Assembly (NCBI RefSeq): GCF_003478445.1
Contig: NZ_QUET01000003.1
Span: forward strand, 1 to 64,000
Direction: 5' to 3'
Source of the DNA: Roseburia sp. AM59-24XD
GTDB lineage: Bacteria > Bacillota > Clostridia > Lachnospirales > Lachnospiraceae
DNA length: 64,000 bases
Part shown: piece by piece, positions 1 through 7,591 of the stretch
Layout: every line of letters starts with the position of its first letter
Position numbering within the stretch: the stretch's first letter is position 1
Notes under the pieces: generated by a model
The model's database searches: none
Told to the model about the DNA's origin: nothing
Seen by the model: the letters and a program-made list of their open reading frames with translations, nothing else
Made by a program: the position numbers and the translations under genes

Positions 1-145
1 ATCTAAGCGTGAAGCCCCCCTTAAGATGAGATATCCCGTGAGGAATCACATAAGACCCCTTAGAGACGATGAGGTAGATAGGGCAGAGGTGGAAGTGCGG
101 TAACGCATGCAGCTGACTGTCACTAATAGGTCGAAGGCTTATCCA
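1..145 (+). rRNA. 23S rRNA, 3' end (partial)
   Basis: The window opens inside a 23S rRNA. The terminal region with GTGGAAGTGCGGTAACGC and CACTAATAGGTCGAAGGC is the conserved 3' end of bacterial 23S, finishing near the CTTATCC that pairs with the 5' end. The gene enters from the left, so only the last 145 bases are seen. The exact 3' boundary is estimated. Confidence 0.93.
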
Positions 146-245
146 AAAGAAACGGAGAGCTGGTTGCAAAAGCAGCGTGAAGATGTTATAATCGGTATAC
201 AGTTTTGAAGGTATCACCTTCTTTAATCAATATTCATTGATTGAT
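146..245 (+). other. 23S-tRNA spacer without 5S rRNA
   Basis: About 100 bases separate 23S from the first tRNA. No 5S rRNA is present: neither the CCCGAAC-type loop nor a stretch of about 117 bases exists. A small hairpin (GAAGGTATCACCTTC, 209-223) is the only structure seen. The 5S of this operon must lie elsewhere or be absent. Confidence 0.6.
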
Positions 246-319
246 GGCCTAGTGGCTCAGTTGGTTAGAGCGCCGCCCTGTCACGGCGGAGGTCACGGGT
301 TCGAGTCCCGTCTGGGTCG
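246..319 (+). tRNA. tRNA-Asp (GTC)
   Basis: Cloverleaf with acceptor GGCCTAG pairing CTGGGTC (two wobbles), D-loop AGTTGGTTAG, anticodon loop CTGTCAC with anticodon GTC, and T-loop GGTTCGAGTCC. No CCA is encoded. First of a seven-tRNA run after the 23S gene. Confidence 0.93.
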
Positions 320-327
320 TTTTATAT

Positions 328-400
328 GGGATCTTAGCTCAGCTGGGAGAGCATCTGCCTTACAAGCAGAGGGTCACAGGTTCGAGCCCTGTAGGTCCCA
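328..400 (+). tRNA. tRNA-Val (TAC)
   Basis: Acceptor GGGATCT pairs AGGTCCC; the anticodon arm CTGCCTTACAAGCAG gives anticodon TAC; T-arm GGTTCGAGCCC. CCA is not encoded. It lies 8 bases after tRNA-Asp in the same cluster. Confidence 0.93.
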
Positions 401-426
401 TTTAAATTCTAAAGCATTTTCAATAT

Positions 427-499
427 GCCGATGTGGCTCAATTGGCAGAGCAGCTGATTTGTAATCAGCAGGTTATCGGTTCGAGTCCGATCATCGGCT
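427..499 (+). tRNA. tRNA-Thr (TGT)
   Basis: Acceptor GCCGATG pairs CATCGGC. The anticodon arm GCTGATTTGTAATCAGC has loop TTTGTAA and anticodon TGT. The T-loop GTTCGAGTC is normal. No CCA is encoded. Confidence 0.93.
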
Positions 500-503
500 T
501 TAT

Positions 504-585
504 GGATGGATTCCCGAGTGGCCAAAGGGGGCAGACTGTAAATCTGTTGGCTTCGCCTTCGAAGGTTCGAATCCTTCTCCATCCA
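504..585 (+). tRNA. tRNA-Tyr (GTA)
   Basis: An 82-nt class II tRNA with a long variable arm (GGCTTCGCC). Acceptor GGATGGA pairs TCCATCC, and the anticodon loop CTGTAAA gives GTA. Only four bases separate it from tRNA-Thr. Confidence 0.93.
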
Positions 586-608
586 TTTAACTTCGGTTAA
601 TTAAATAA

Positions 609-682
609 CGCGGGGTGGAGCAGTCTGGAAGCTCGTCGGGCTCATAACCCGAAGGTCATAGGTTCAAATCCTGTCCCCGCTA
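609..682 (+). tRNA. initiator tRNA-Met (CAT)
   Basis: Anticodon CAT sits on a stem with the three G-C pairs characteristic of initiator tRNA (CGGGCTCATAACCCG). The first acceptor base is an unpaired C, as expected for formyl-Met tRNA. The acceptor is otherwise GCGGGG/CCCCGC. Confidence 0.92.
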
Positions 683-703
683 CTAAGATAGTAAATATCT
701 TTT

Positions 704-776
<73 letters not shown>

Positions 777-798
777 TTTTCGTCTTTTTGGCGAAGAT

Positions 799-871
799 GG
801 GATACTAGCTCAGTTGGTAGAGCACTTGACTTTTAATCAAGTTGTCGGGGGTTCGAATCCCCCGTGTCTCA
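799..871 (+). tRNA. tRNA-Lys (TTT), integration target
   Basis: Complete tRNA: acceptor GGGATAC/GTGTCTC with wobbles, anticodon arm ACTTGACTTTTAATCAAGT with anticodon TTT, T-arm GGGGGTTCGAATCCCCC. Bases 811-871 recur exactly at 18828-18888. The element therefore inserted in the 3' portion of this gene and regenerated it, leaving a 3' fragment at the far end. Confidence 0.95.
811..871 (+). repeat. attL, 61-bp direct repeat
   Basis: Bases 811-871 (from CAGTTGGTAGAGC to GTGTCTCA) are identical to 18828-18888. They lie inside the intact tRNA-Lys. Flanking bases differ on both sides of the two copies, so this is the full extent of identity. Confidence 0.93.
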
Positions 872-880
872 TTAGATGGG

Positions 881-913
881 AAAACTCATTGCTTTTAGTG
901 ATGAGTTTTTTTA
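881..913 (+). terminator. terminator after tRNA-Lys, inside the element
   Basis: AAAACTCAT and ATGAGTTTT form an 8-9 bp stem followed by a T run. It lies in element DNA, so the element supplies a new terminator to the host tRNA operon. The original host terminator is probably the one after attR. Confidence 0.75.
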
Positions 914-978
914 TTGTATTCGTATAACTGTCTCACTTAAATTTAGAGGTCAAGCACACAGAAAGTGAGGTTGTTCTT

Positions 979-1914
979 ATGAAACAAATCCAAATGAATC
1001 AATCTAAAAATTTATCTGTAGATGACGCTTATGATTTATTTATCAGGAAGTGTCGTGTCAAGAATTTATCCCAAGCATCTATTGTGTCATACGAGAATAA
1101 GATTCAGCCGTTTGTAGATTACTGTGAAGGTGGTCTTATCGGTGCGGTTACAATCGACACAGTGGATGGATTTACCAATCATCTTAAAACAGAACATAAT
1201 GTGAATGATGTATCTGTCGTATCTTATTTACGGTCTGTGAGAGCATTTCTATATTATTGTATGGAATGTAACTACATGACCTCGTTCAAAATTCATCTTC
1301 CAAAAGCACAGAAGGACATTAAGGAAACTTACTCGAATGAACAGTTGGAGAAATTATTAGCCAAGCCAGACCTCAATAGTTGCTCTTTTACGGAGTTTAA
1401 GACATGGGTGTTTGAAAACTATATGCTTGCTACTGGAAATCGTCTCAGTACGGCTCTAAACGTCCATATCAAGGACATTGACTTTGATAATGGAATGATT
1501 ATGTTGCGTAAGACAAAGAACCGTAGACAGCAGTTAATCCCACTCTCAGCGTCTTTATCTGAGATATTGAGAGAGTATCTTGATATTCGTGGTGGAAATC
1601 CTGATGATTTTCTCTTTTGTAATAACTATGGTGAGCAAGCCAGTAACAGAACATGGCAGACATTAGTGTATCGCTACAACATTAAGCATGGTGTCAATGT
1701 TACGAGCATCCATTCATTCCGACATACTTTCGCAAAGAACTGGATTCTCTCAGGTGGTGATATTGTAAGATTAAAGACCATCATGGGACACAGTAATATT
1801 GCAGTCACGAATGAATACCTTGCTATGTTTGGTCAGGATTTGCAGATGGATTTTGAGAAGTTCAATCCATTAGATAACTTGAAGAACAGAAACAGAGAAC
1901 AAATTAGAATGTAA
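979..1914 (+). CDS. int: tyrosine-family site-specific integrase
   Basis: The 311-aa phage-type tyrosine recombinase should catalyse integration of the element into tRNA-Lys. An N-terminal SAM-like core-binding domain (about residues 10-105) precedes the catalytic domain. Catalytic residues visible are R155 (TGNRLSTAL), H245-x-x-R248 (HSFRHTF), H271 (MGHSN) and nucleophile Y280. Length is normal for phage/ICE integrases. The start is set by AGAAAGTGAGG at 960-970, 8 bases upstream, a bulged Shine-Dalgarno shared with other leading genes of the element. The gene lies directly inside attL, reading inward. No classical excisionase is recognised, although the following 49-aa protein or a small HTH protein could serve. 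Confidence 0.95.
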   Translation: MKQIQMNQSKNLSVDDAYDLFIRKCRVKNLSQASIVSYENKIQPFVDYCEGGLIGAVTIDTVDGFTNHLKTEHNVNDVSVVSYLRSVRAFLYYCMECNYMTSFKIHLPKAQKDIKETYSNEQLEKLLAKPDLNSCSFTEFKTWVFENYMLATGNRLSTALNVHIKDIDFDNGMIMLRKTKNRRQQLIPLSASLSEILREYLDIRGGNPDDFLFCNNYGEQASNRTWQTLVYRYNIKHGVNVTSIHSFRHTFAKNWILSGGDIVRLKTIMGHSNIAVTNEYLAMFGQDLQMDFEKFNPLDNLKNRNREQIRM

Positions 1915-1923
1915 AGGAGAATA

Positions 1924-2073
1924 ATGTTTATGAAGAAATGGATCAAGGCAGATAACGGCAGAGTAACACAGGTGATTGAATTTGATGATGGCTCAAAGAT
2001 GGAACTGCCATTAGATAACAATGGTAACTTGAAATGGTTTGACGACAGCAAATTTGTGAAAAAAACCAAGTGA
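1924..2073 (+). CDS. small hypothetical protein (49 aa)
   Basis: ATG at 1924 follows AAAGGAG overlapping the integrase stop, so it is probably translated from the integrase transcript. The product begins MFMKKWIKADNGRV and ends KFVKKTK; it is rich in charged residues and has the look of a small beta-rich protein. ATG 1930 is an alternative start. I recognise no family. Its position makes a role as recombination directionality factor possible, but that is a guess. Confidence 0.6.
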   Translation: MFMKKWIKADNGRVTQVIEFDDGSKMELPLDNNGNLKWFDDSKFVKKTK

Positions 2074-2082
2074 TTTTCTAGG

Positions 2083-2162
2083 GTGACAACAACCCCCAAT
2101 AAATCCCTACTGTTGTCCAAATATCGTGACAACGATAGGGATAAAAGTGGGGTAGTTGTGAC
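2083..2162. repeat. large nested dyad between integrase and structural genes
   Basis: Inner arms ATCCCTA-CT-GTTGTC (2103-2117) and GACAAC-GA-TAGGGAT (2128-2142) pair perfectly apart from a 2x2 internal loop. Outer arms GTGACAACAACCCC (2083-2096) and GGGGTAGTTGTGAC (2149-2162) pair at 12 of 14 positions. The 80-bp structure could extrude as a cruciform or fold in RNA. It has no T run, so it is not a simple terminator. A related sequence lies in reverse orientation upstream of the replication gene. Confidence 0.7.
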
Positions 2163-2224
2163 ACATATTAGTAGTAGATAAGAGTTAATAATAAACAAGT
2201 GATACCACTCGTTTTCAACGAGAT
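2158..2224. repeat. inverted repeat, left copy (partner at 10903-10968)
   Basis: This stretch (GTGACACATATTAGTAG..., ATAAG..., AAGTGATA, then hairpin CTCGTT-TTC-AACGAG) reappears as its reverse complement at 10903-10968 with small insertions. The pair thus flanks the 2.2-10.9 kb part of the element in opposite orientations. Such paired non-coding blocks suggest replication-initiation, recombination or promoter sites. Confidence 0.65.
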
Positions 2225-2271
2225 GTTATTCTTTGGGTTTATTATTGTTTTGTTTTGGAAAGGAGAGATAC

Positions 2272-3417
2272 ATGAATTATGCGAATGTATTTGGTCGTAC
2301 ACAGAAGCAATTTGATATGACCATGAACAGAGAGAAGATTACAGTTACAGATTTCTTCAATTCAGATACCAAGTATGATGTATTCTTTCGCAGGAATCAG
2401 CGTAGTACCACACCGCAAGGTAAGGTTAGATTTTTCTATGCTCAGAGTACACCTATTGATATTGGAACTATTTTTGTATTAAACGGAAGTAATTTTATTG
2501 TTACATCTAAAGATGGAATTGAAAGCAATATATATTTTACTTCTCTTGCAGTGAAATGTGATACAACATTTGTTGTCCAATCAGAGAATAAGTATATAGA
2601 TGTTCCTATGTCTGTTGTATCGGATAAATGGACTGTGGCACATGGAAGTGTATTCAGTATGGTCAATGGTGCTGTGGCTATGTTTACACAGGATAATCCC
2701 ATTGCAAGAGGTATTGCAGTAGATAATAAATATTATGCCTTTGGTGGCTATTATAAGGTCGGTAATACATTCTTTAACAATGGACTGGCTTATTTCTATA
2801 TGGAGCGTCAGACAATGCCACAGGACAATTATAAGACGGTATATACAGGTGTTACCACATTGGATATGAATGAGAGTACCACATATCAGTTGACCTATGT
2901 TGTGACCAACAATGGGAATGTTGTGGATAATCCATCTATAACATATTCATCTTCTGATGAAACTGTTGCGACTGTTAGTGATACTGGTCTTATGACATTG
3001 CTTAAAGAGGGTACAGTTGAGATTACTGCTAACTCATGCGTGACTACCATAACCGTTGTTAATACTGGTAGTGGATCAGATGTAAATTACACAATGAGCA
3101 TATCAGCATCTACAGATACTATTAAGATTGGTGGCTCATATAAGTCGTTGAGTTGTCTGTTTACTGATAAAGATGGTCAGGATATAACAGAGACAACTAT
3201 TGCCGATATGACAACTGCTGACTTTACATGGACTTGCTTCATTGGAGATACAGAGTTTACGAACAATACATCATTTATCACATGGAGAGCAGGAACTTCT
3301 ACCAATGGCAAGAGAATTAAACTTGGTTCTGATTATAATTACATTGGAAAGACAATCACTATCAAGTGTACGGTCAACGGTGTAACAGCAGCAAAAGATT
3401 TTGAAATGACAGAGTAA
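2272..3417 (+). CDS. phage head-closure/decoration protein with C-terminal Ig-like domains
   Basis: The product is 381 aa from ATG 2272, placed 6 bases after AAGGAGAG; an upstream in-frame start at 2233 lacks a ribosome site. Residues about 1-180 (VFGRTQKQFD, PQGKVRFFYAQ, GTIFVLNGSNFIVTSKDG) resemble head-tail adaptor/closure proteins of Firmicutes phages. Residues about 195-270 form a BIG2-type bacterial Ig domain (ITYSSSDETVATVSDTGL), and a second Ig-like module follows to the end. Ig domains on virions usually aid surface or mucin binding. The structural role is inferred; the Ig call is firm. Confidence 0.7.
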   Translation: MNYANVFGRTQKQFDMTMNREKITVTDFFNSDTKYDVFFRRNQRSTTPQGKVRFFYAQSTPIDIGTIFVLNGSNFIVTSKDGIESNIYFTSLAVKCDTTFVVQSENKYIDVPMSVVSDKWTVAHGSVFSMVNGAVAMFTQDNPIARGIAVDNKYYAFGGYYKVGNTFFNNGLAYFYMERQTMPQDNYKTVYTGVTTLDMNESTTYQLTYVVTNNGNVVDNPSITYSSSDETVATVSDTGLMTLLKEGTVEITANSCVTTITVVNTGSGSDVNYTMSISASTDTIKIGGSYKSLSCLFTDKDGQDITETTIADMTTADFTWTCFIGDTEFTNNTSFITWRAGTSTNGKRIKLGSDYNYIGKTITIKCTVNGVTAAKDFEMTE

Positions 3418-3450
3418 CCTATAACTTGGCGAAAAAGATTTATCTCTTAC

Positions 3451-3478
3451 TTGATATTTTCATAGAATATGATATAAT
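3451..3478 (+). promoter_or_regulatory. sigma-70 promoter for the RNA polymerase gene
   Basis: TTGATA (3451-3456), 16-bp spacer and TATAAT (3473-3478) give a strong host-type promoter about 130 bases upstream of the polymerase ATG. A perfect 9-bp inverted repeat TTTTGTAAA/TTTACAAAA (3499-3519) lies in the leader and could be an operator or RNA hairpin. Confidence 0.7.
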
Positions 3479-3606
3479 ATCTATGTAAAGAACATAAGTT
3501 TTGTAAAAAGTTTACAAAAAAGGGTTAAGTTTTTTATAACTTGTGTCGATACATATTATGTAAGGGATAAATCTGATAGCCAAATACACAGAAAGCGAGG
3601 AAATAA

Positions 3607-6300
3607 ATGATATTAGATAATGGCTTGAAGATTATGAGCATTGATGCTACGGACTTATTTAGAGTAGAAGTAGAATCAACAAAGAACAAAAAGGGCAAAG
3701 AGATTAAGGTTGCAAAAGAAATCGTACCTTCTGGATTATCTTCCTATTACGATTACTATGATGAATCAAAAGATGAAATTCTTCATCTGAGAAATCCCCA
3801 GTTATTCAAAATGAAATTAGATAGCAGTATGGCACTGGATGAATTAGGTCGAGTGATTGCAGACAGACGAATGACAAAGACAGCATTTTTCAATGTCAGA
3901 AGAAAGTTAGCAACAGACCAAGTAGTATACTTAACATTCAAATATTCTTCATTTAGAAGTACACTTAAAGATGATAAGGATGATAAGGGCAAGGTCAAGA
4001 AGTACAGGGTAGACGGAAAGACAAAAGAAACCATCAGATATATGATATATGATAAGGAAGATTTCTCTTTCAAGATTGACGATATTGAATATGTTAGATG
4101 GTGTCGATCAGGAAGTGCTTCAAGACAAGGTAAATGTTTCTTCATCAACAAGGAACTGGTTCACACAATGAACCTGTTTACGGATTGCGGTATCAATCCT
4201 AAGAAGAGAAGAATCAATCTTGCATCATTTGAAGCGTACAGAGCATTGTTGTTATCACATAAAACAGCAAACTTAGATATTCGCCCGGAGAACATACTTC
4301 TTATCAAGGATGTAAAATCAGTATTCAAAGATAAGGTAATGTATGTGGGACTTAAAGATAAGAAACTCTTCACAGAAGAAAAAGAAATGACGATTGAAAA
4401 CAAAATATGGGATGGACAATCACTGATTGATAAATCTCTGATGGGTGACTACCAAGACAAAGGAATGTTACTTCTTCGTCACAAATTCTTCAAATCTTGT
4501 TGCTTTAACAGCAATATTCAGCAGTGGTTCAAAGATAACCACATCACAGATGTTTCCCAGTTAAACGGAATTACAACAGCAAAGAGAATCGAGGACATCA
4601 AATTTATTACTACTCGAAGCAGTATTAAATATTGTAAATTCGGAGATACCGAGAGTTGGTTCTATGATTGGTTGAAACAAATTTCTAAGAAAAATATCCC
4701 ATTTGGAATAGTAAAATATGAAAAGCCGACCAAATACTTTGGCGGTAAGTTAGTAAGAACACACTATCAGATTTTAAACACCTTACAGATTACAAAGAAT
4801 AAAATCACAGAATTATTACAACAGACATTAGATTATATCGAACTGCTCAGGAAAGATCCACTTGCAATGTATCACTATTGCGAAGCAACCTCAGATGATG
4901 AGGACAGCGACTTAATGATGAATGTAAAAGCAGATGTAATTTACAGAATGATGAAACTGAATATGTCCTTCAAGGACACAAAACTTTACAAACATCTTGC
5001 GAAGAATGTAATTGAGAGCATCAGAGCAGATATTAAGTGTGGCAGGATTCTTGTCAATGGTAACTACTCAACGGTCTTAGGAAATCCAATTGAAATGCTT
5101 CAGGAGTCAATCGGAAAGTACGAGCCAGAGACAACAATAGTTGGTAAAGGAAACATTATATCAACAGCGTTCCCACAGAAACAGTTACTTGCTTGCAGAA
5201 GTCCACATATCACAATGGGAAATATTTATCTCCCACATAACACTGAGAACCATTTGGTTACAACCTACATCAATATGACAGACAACATTATGGTAATCAA
5301 TTCAGTAGGTGAGAATGTTTTACAGAGAGCAAATTCAATGGACTTCGACAGTGATCAGATGATGATTGTTGACAACGATATAATGATTGATGCAGCCGTT
5401 AAGAATTATGATAAGTTCTTAGTTCCGACAACAGATATTGAACCTGATCCGAAGGAAGAGGAATACACGGCAAAGAATCTTGCAAAGTTGGATTATGAAA
5501 GCAGTGAAAATCTTATAGGTCAGATTGTTAATCTTTCACAGGTCTTGAACTCAAAATTGTGGCACGAGATGAATAAAGAAGAACCGAATCAAAGTTATAT
5601 TGATAGATTGTATAAGGATGTATGTCAGTTATCTATAATGTCAGGTCTTGAAATTGATAAGGCAAAGAAAACACTGATTGTAGATAACAAAAATGAGTTG
5701 AAAGAAATCAGAGAACGATACAAAAGCAAAGAAGATGGCAAAATCGGTTATCCAATGTTCTTTAAGGAACTTGGTAAGAAAGGAAATTACGACAGCAAAA
5801 AGACATATATCTTCTATAATACAACACTTGATATGATTGGTGATGAGATTGCATACAAGACAATGACAGTTGAGGGTACAGAAAAGGCACTGCATAAAAT
5901 CCTGAGAAAGCCAGATATTAAATCAAGAGATGTAGACAAAGATAAGATTAAGGCGGTCTTGGAATTATGCAAGCAAAGAGCCAAAGACGATAAGAAATTA
6001 GGAGTTGAGAAAACTCAGTTGGGTAAGAGTGAATACAACCGCATGAGAAAGCAGACCATTGAAAACTTTTTGGAAGATTTGGCAGAGATAAAGATGAACC
6101 AAGCAACACTTTACACATTGCTTACAAGCGAGGATGCAGAGAAATATGAGGACTATATCTTACAGGGATTATTGGAACTGAAATCATCTACATTGAAGAA
6201 ACTGGTTAAGACAGATGATACAACACCAACACTTGTAGAAGATGCAGCAGGAGACATTGAGATATACGGAATAAAGCATAAAAAATCGGAAGTGGCATAA
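3607..6300 (+). CDS. single-subunit double-psi beta-barrel RNA polymerase (YonO/QDE-1-like)
   Basis: The 897-aa protein carries RANSMDFDSDQMMIVDND at residues about 574-591. D579, D581 and D583 match the metal-binding DxDGD signature shared by multisubunit RNAP beta', eukaryotic RdRP (QDE-1) and phage YonO. The usual glycine is serine here (DFDSD). Upstream, CRSPHITMGNIYLPHN (about 530-545) matches the RNPxxxxGxI element that precedes this motif in the family. The N-terminal half is lysine-rich and unassigned; the C-terminal 250 residues are helical. It probably acts as a DNA-dependent RNA polymerase for element genes. The start uses AGAAAGCGAGG 6 bases upstream, and the gene has its own host promoter and terminator. 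RNA-templated activity cannot be excluded. Confidence 0.8.
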   Translation: MILDNGLKIMSIDATDLFRVEVESTKNKKGKEIKVAKEIVPSGLSSYYDYYDESKDEILHLRNPQLFKMKLDSSMALDELGRVIADRRMTKTAFFNVRRKLATDQVVYLTFKYSSFRSTLKDDKDDKGKVKKYRVDGKTKETIRYMIYDKEDFSFKIDDIEYVRWCRSGSASRQGKCFFINKELVHTMNLFTDCGINPKKRRINLASFEAYRALLLSHKTANLDIRPENILLIKDVKSVFKDKVMYVGLKDKKLFTEEKEMTIENKIWDGQSLIDKSLMGDYQDKGMLLLRHKFFKSCCFNSNIQQWFKDNHITDVSQLNGITTAKRIEDIKFITTRSSIKYCKFGDTESWFYDWLKQISKKNIPFGIVKYEKPTKYFGGKLVRTHYQILNTLQITKNKITELLQQTLDYIELLRKDPLAMYHYCEATSDDEDSDLMMNVKADVIYRMMKLNMSFKDTKLYKHLAKNVIESIRADIKCGRILVNGNYSTVLGNPIEMLQESIGKYEPETTIVGKGNIISTAFPQKQLLACRSPHITMGNIYLPHNTENHLVTTYINMTDNIMVINSVGENVLQRANSMDFDSDQMMIVDNDIMIDAAVKNYDKFLVPTTDIEPDPKEEEYTAKNLAKLDYESSENLIGQIVNLSQVLNSKLWHEMNKEEPNQSYIDRLYKDVCQLSIMSGLEIDKAKKTLIVDNKNELKEIRERYKSKEDGKIGYPMFFKELGKKGNYDSKKTYIFYNTTLDMIGDEIAYKTMTVEGTEKALHKILRKPDIKSRDVDKDKIKAVLELCKQRAKDDKKLGVEKTQLGKSEYNRMRKQTIENFLEDLAEIKMNQATLYTLLTSEDAEKYEDYILQGLLELKSSTLKKLVKTDDTTPTLVEDAAGDIEIYGIKHKKSEVA

Positions 6301-6320
6301 AAACCACTTCCTTTTATTTT
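6288..6320 (+). terminator. terminator of the RNA polymerase gene
   Basis: GGAAGTGG (6288-6295) and CCACTTCC (6304-6311) form a perfect 8-bp stem followed by TTTTATTTT. The stem's left arm overlaps the last codons of the gene. This isolates the polymerase transcript from the capsid genes. Confidence 0.85.
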
Positions 6321-6765
6321 GCAAAAAAACTGCACGATTATTACCGAATTAAATTCGAAAACCCTTGAAAAATAAGGCATTCCGAAGTCATTACAATGGG
6401 TGTAATATGGAGAGAAAAATTGCGTTTTGGGCATAAAAAACACACCAACAATCCTATGAATACATTGGTGTTCTTGTCATTAAATTTCTTTCCTATGGAA
6501 AAGCATAAGAAACTTTTACAAATGCTATTATAGCAGGATAGAAAGTCAATGTCAACGATTTTCTAAATTTTTTATGCAACAAAATTTCTAGTATCTAACA
6601 TAGTAATCATTTATTTATGGGACGGTGTTCTATCGTCCCTTCCTCCTCCAGTTTATAACGGTCGAAAAAACGGCACGTTAAAATATATCAAAAGTTTTTA
6701 TGGGGCAGCCACACGAACTAAATTTAACTTAGGGCGTACCGACTGCAACAAGAAAGGATTAAAAG
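6301..6765. other. intergenic region between polymerase and scaffold genes
   Basis: 465 bases without a protein gene. It holds the polymerase terminator, a candidate minus-strand small RNA (6434-6520) with its promoter, and a plus-strand hairpin GGGACG/CGTCCC (6619-6639). No sigma-70 promoter for the downstream scaffold gene is apparent on the plus strand, so a promoter for the element's own polymerase may lie here. Confidence 0.5.
6434..6520 (-). ncRNA. candidate small RNA on the minus strand
   Basis: On the minus strand TTGACA (6555-6550), a 17-bp spacer and TATAAT (6532-6527) form a near-consensus promoter. About 50 bases downstream of the expected start, ACACCAA...TTGGTGT (6471-6442) makes a 7-bp hairpin followed by six T (6440-6435), an intrinsic terminator. 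The transcript would be about 85 nt. It holds a small hairpin (TTTCC/GGAAA) and a possible 8-codon ORF after AGGAAAG. No protein gene on this strand explains the pair of signals. Confidence 0.55.
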
Positions 6766-7257
6766 ATGGATATTAAAGAATTGAATTTAACAGATGAGCA
6801 GATGGCTCTTGTGTCTAAATATGTTCAGTCAGAAACAGATAAGGTGCGTACAGATTACAGTGCGAAACTTAAAACTGCCAATGATGAGATTGCAAGATTA
6901 AAGCCAGTTGAGAAATCTGATGCAGAGAAAGCATTAGAGGAAAGAATTTCTGCTCTCGAAAGTAAAGAGAAAGAACTTGCTAATAAGGAAAAGTCAATGA
7001 CGCTTGCAAGCAAATTAAAAGAGAAAGAACTTCCAGAAGGATTAGCACAGTTCTTAAATGTCGGTGAGGACATGGATAAGACCATAGAAGAGGTAGGTGC
7101 ATTGTTCGGTAACTACTTTCTCAACGGATCAAACAAACCATCAAATCACCAGACCTCAAAAGGAATTACAAGGGAAGATTTTAAGAAGATGGGATATGCA
7201 GAGAGGGCAAAACTTTATGCAGAGAATCCTTCACTTTATCAAGCATTGAATAAATAG
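6766..7257 (+). CDS. capsid scaffolding protein
   Basis: 163 aa, highly charged, with a long coiled coil (about residues 25-90: EKALEERISALESKEKELANKEKS) and a conserved-looking C-terminal tail (ITREDFKKMGYAERAKLYAENPSLYQ). This architecture and the position two genes before the major capsid protein fit phage scaffolds of the GP20/DUF4355 type. Such proteins guide procapsid assembly and are lost before packaging. SD AAAGGA lies 8 bases before the start. It is the first gene of the capsid operon. Confidence 0.75.
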   Translation: MDIKELNLTDEQMALVSKYVQSETDKVRTDYSAKLKTANDEIARLKPVEKSDAEKALEERISALESKEKELANKEKSMTLASKLKEKELPEGLAQFLNVGEDMDKTIEEVGALFGNYFLNGSNKPSNHQTSKGITREDFKKMGYAERAKLYAENPSLYQALNK

Positions 7258-7295
7258 GTGGTGATGACCACTTATTCAATGGGAAAGGTGGTCTA

Positions 7296-7577
7296 ATGGA
7301 CGTAAATACAATTCAAACATTGATTACTTCTGTTGGCTTTCCTATTGTCTGTGTACTTGCTTTAGGATGGTTTATCTATAAAGCATTTGAGAAGTTCACA
7401 GCACAGTCAGAGAAGCGTGAGGAAAAACTTTACACTGTTCTGGCTAATGCACAGGAAACCAATGAAAGATTATCAAAGACAAACGCTGAGTTTGTGACGG
7501 TATTGAATACATACAAATCTGACCTTGAAGAGATTAAGTCAGATGTGTCGGAAATTAAAGAAAATATGAAAGGTTAA
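7296..7577 (+). CDS. BhlA/UviB-type holin-like protein
   Basis: 93 aa with one N-terminal membrane segment (about residues 8-30, ITSVGFPIVCVLALGWFIYKAF) followed by a long charged coiled coil ending in EIKSDVSEIKENMKG. This is the layout of the BhlA/UviB holin-like family. It would sit in the host membrane and help lysis or release. It has a good SD (AAAGGTGG). Its location between scaffold and capsid genes is odd for a holin, and no endolysin gene accompanies it, so a different membrane role is possible. Confidence 0.7.
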   Translation: MDVNTIQTLITSVGFPIVCVLALGWFIYKAFEKFTAQSEKREEKLYTVLANAQETNERLSKTNAEFVTVLNTYKSDLEEIKSDVSEIKENMKG

Positions 7578-7591
7578 AATGGTGAAAATTT

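Noticed and set aside
237..464. 75-codon ORF across the tRNA cluster
   Set aside because: It lies wholly over tRNA-Asp, tRNA-Val and tRNA-Thr, which are unambiguous.
1833..2198. Minus-strand 121-codon ORF
   Set aside because: It overlaps the integrase end, the 49-aa gene and the dyad; composition is that of a shadow of AT-rich DNA.
3607..6300. DNA polymerase or helicase for the 897-aa protein
   Set aside because: No Walker motifs, no family A/B polymerase motifs and no exonuclease motifs; the DFDSD and RSPH-GNI pattern fits the RNA polymerase barrel instead.
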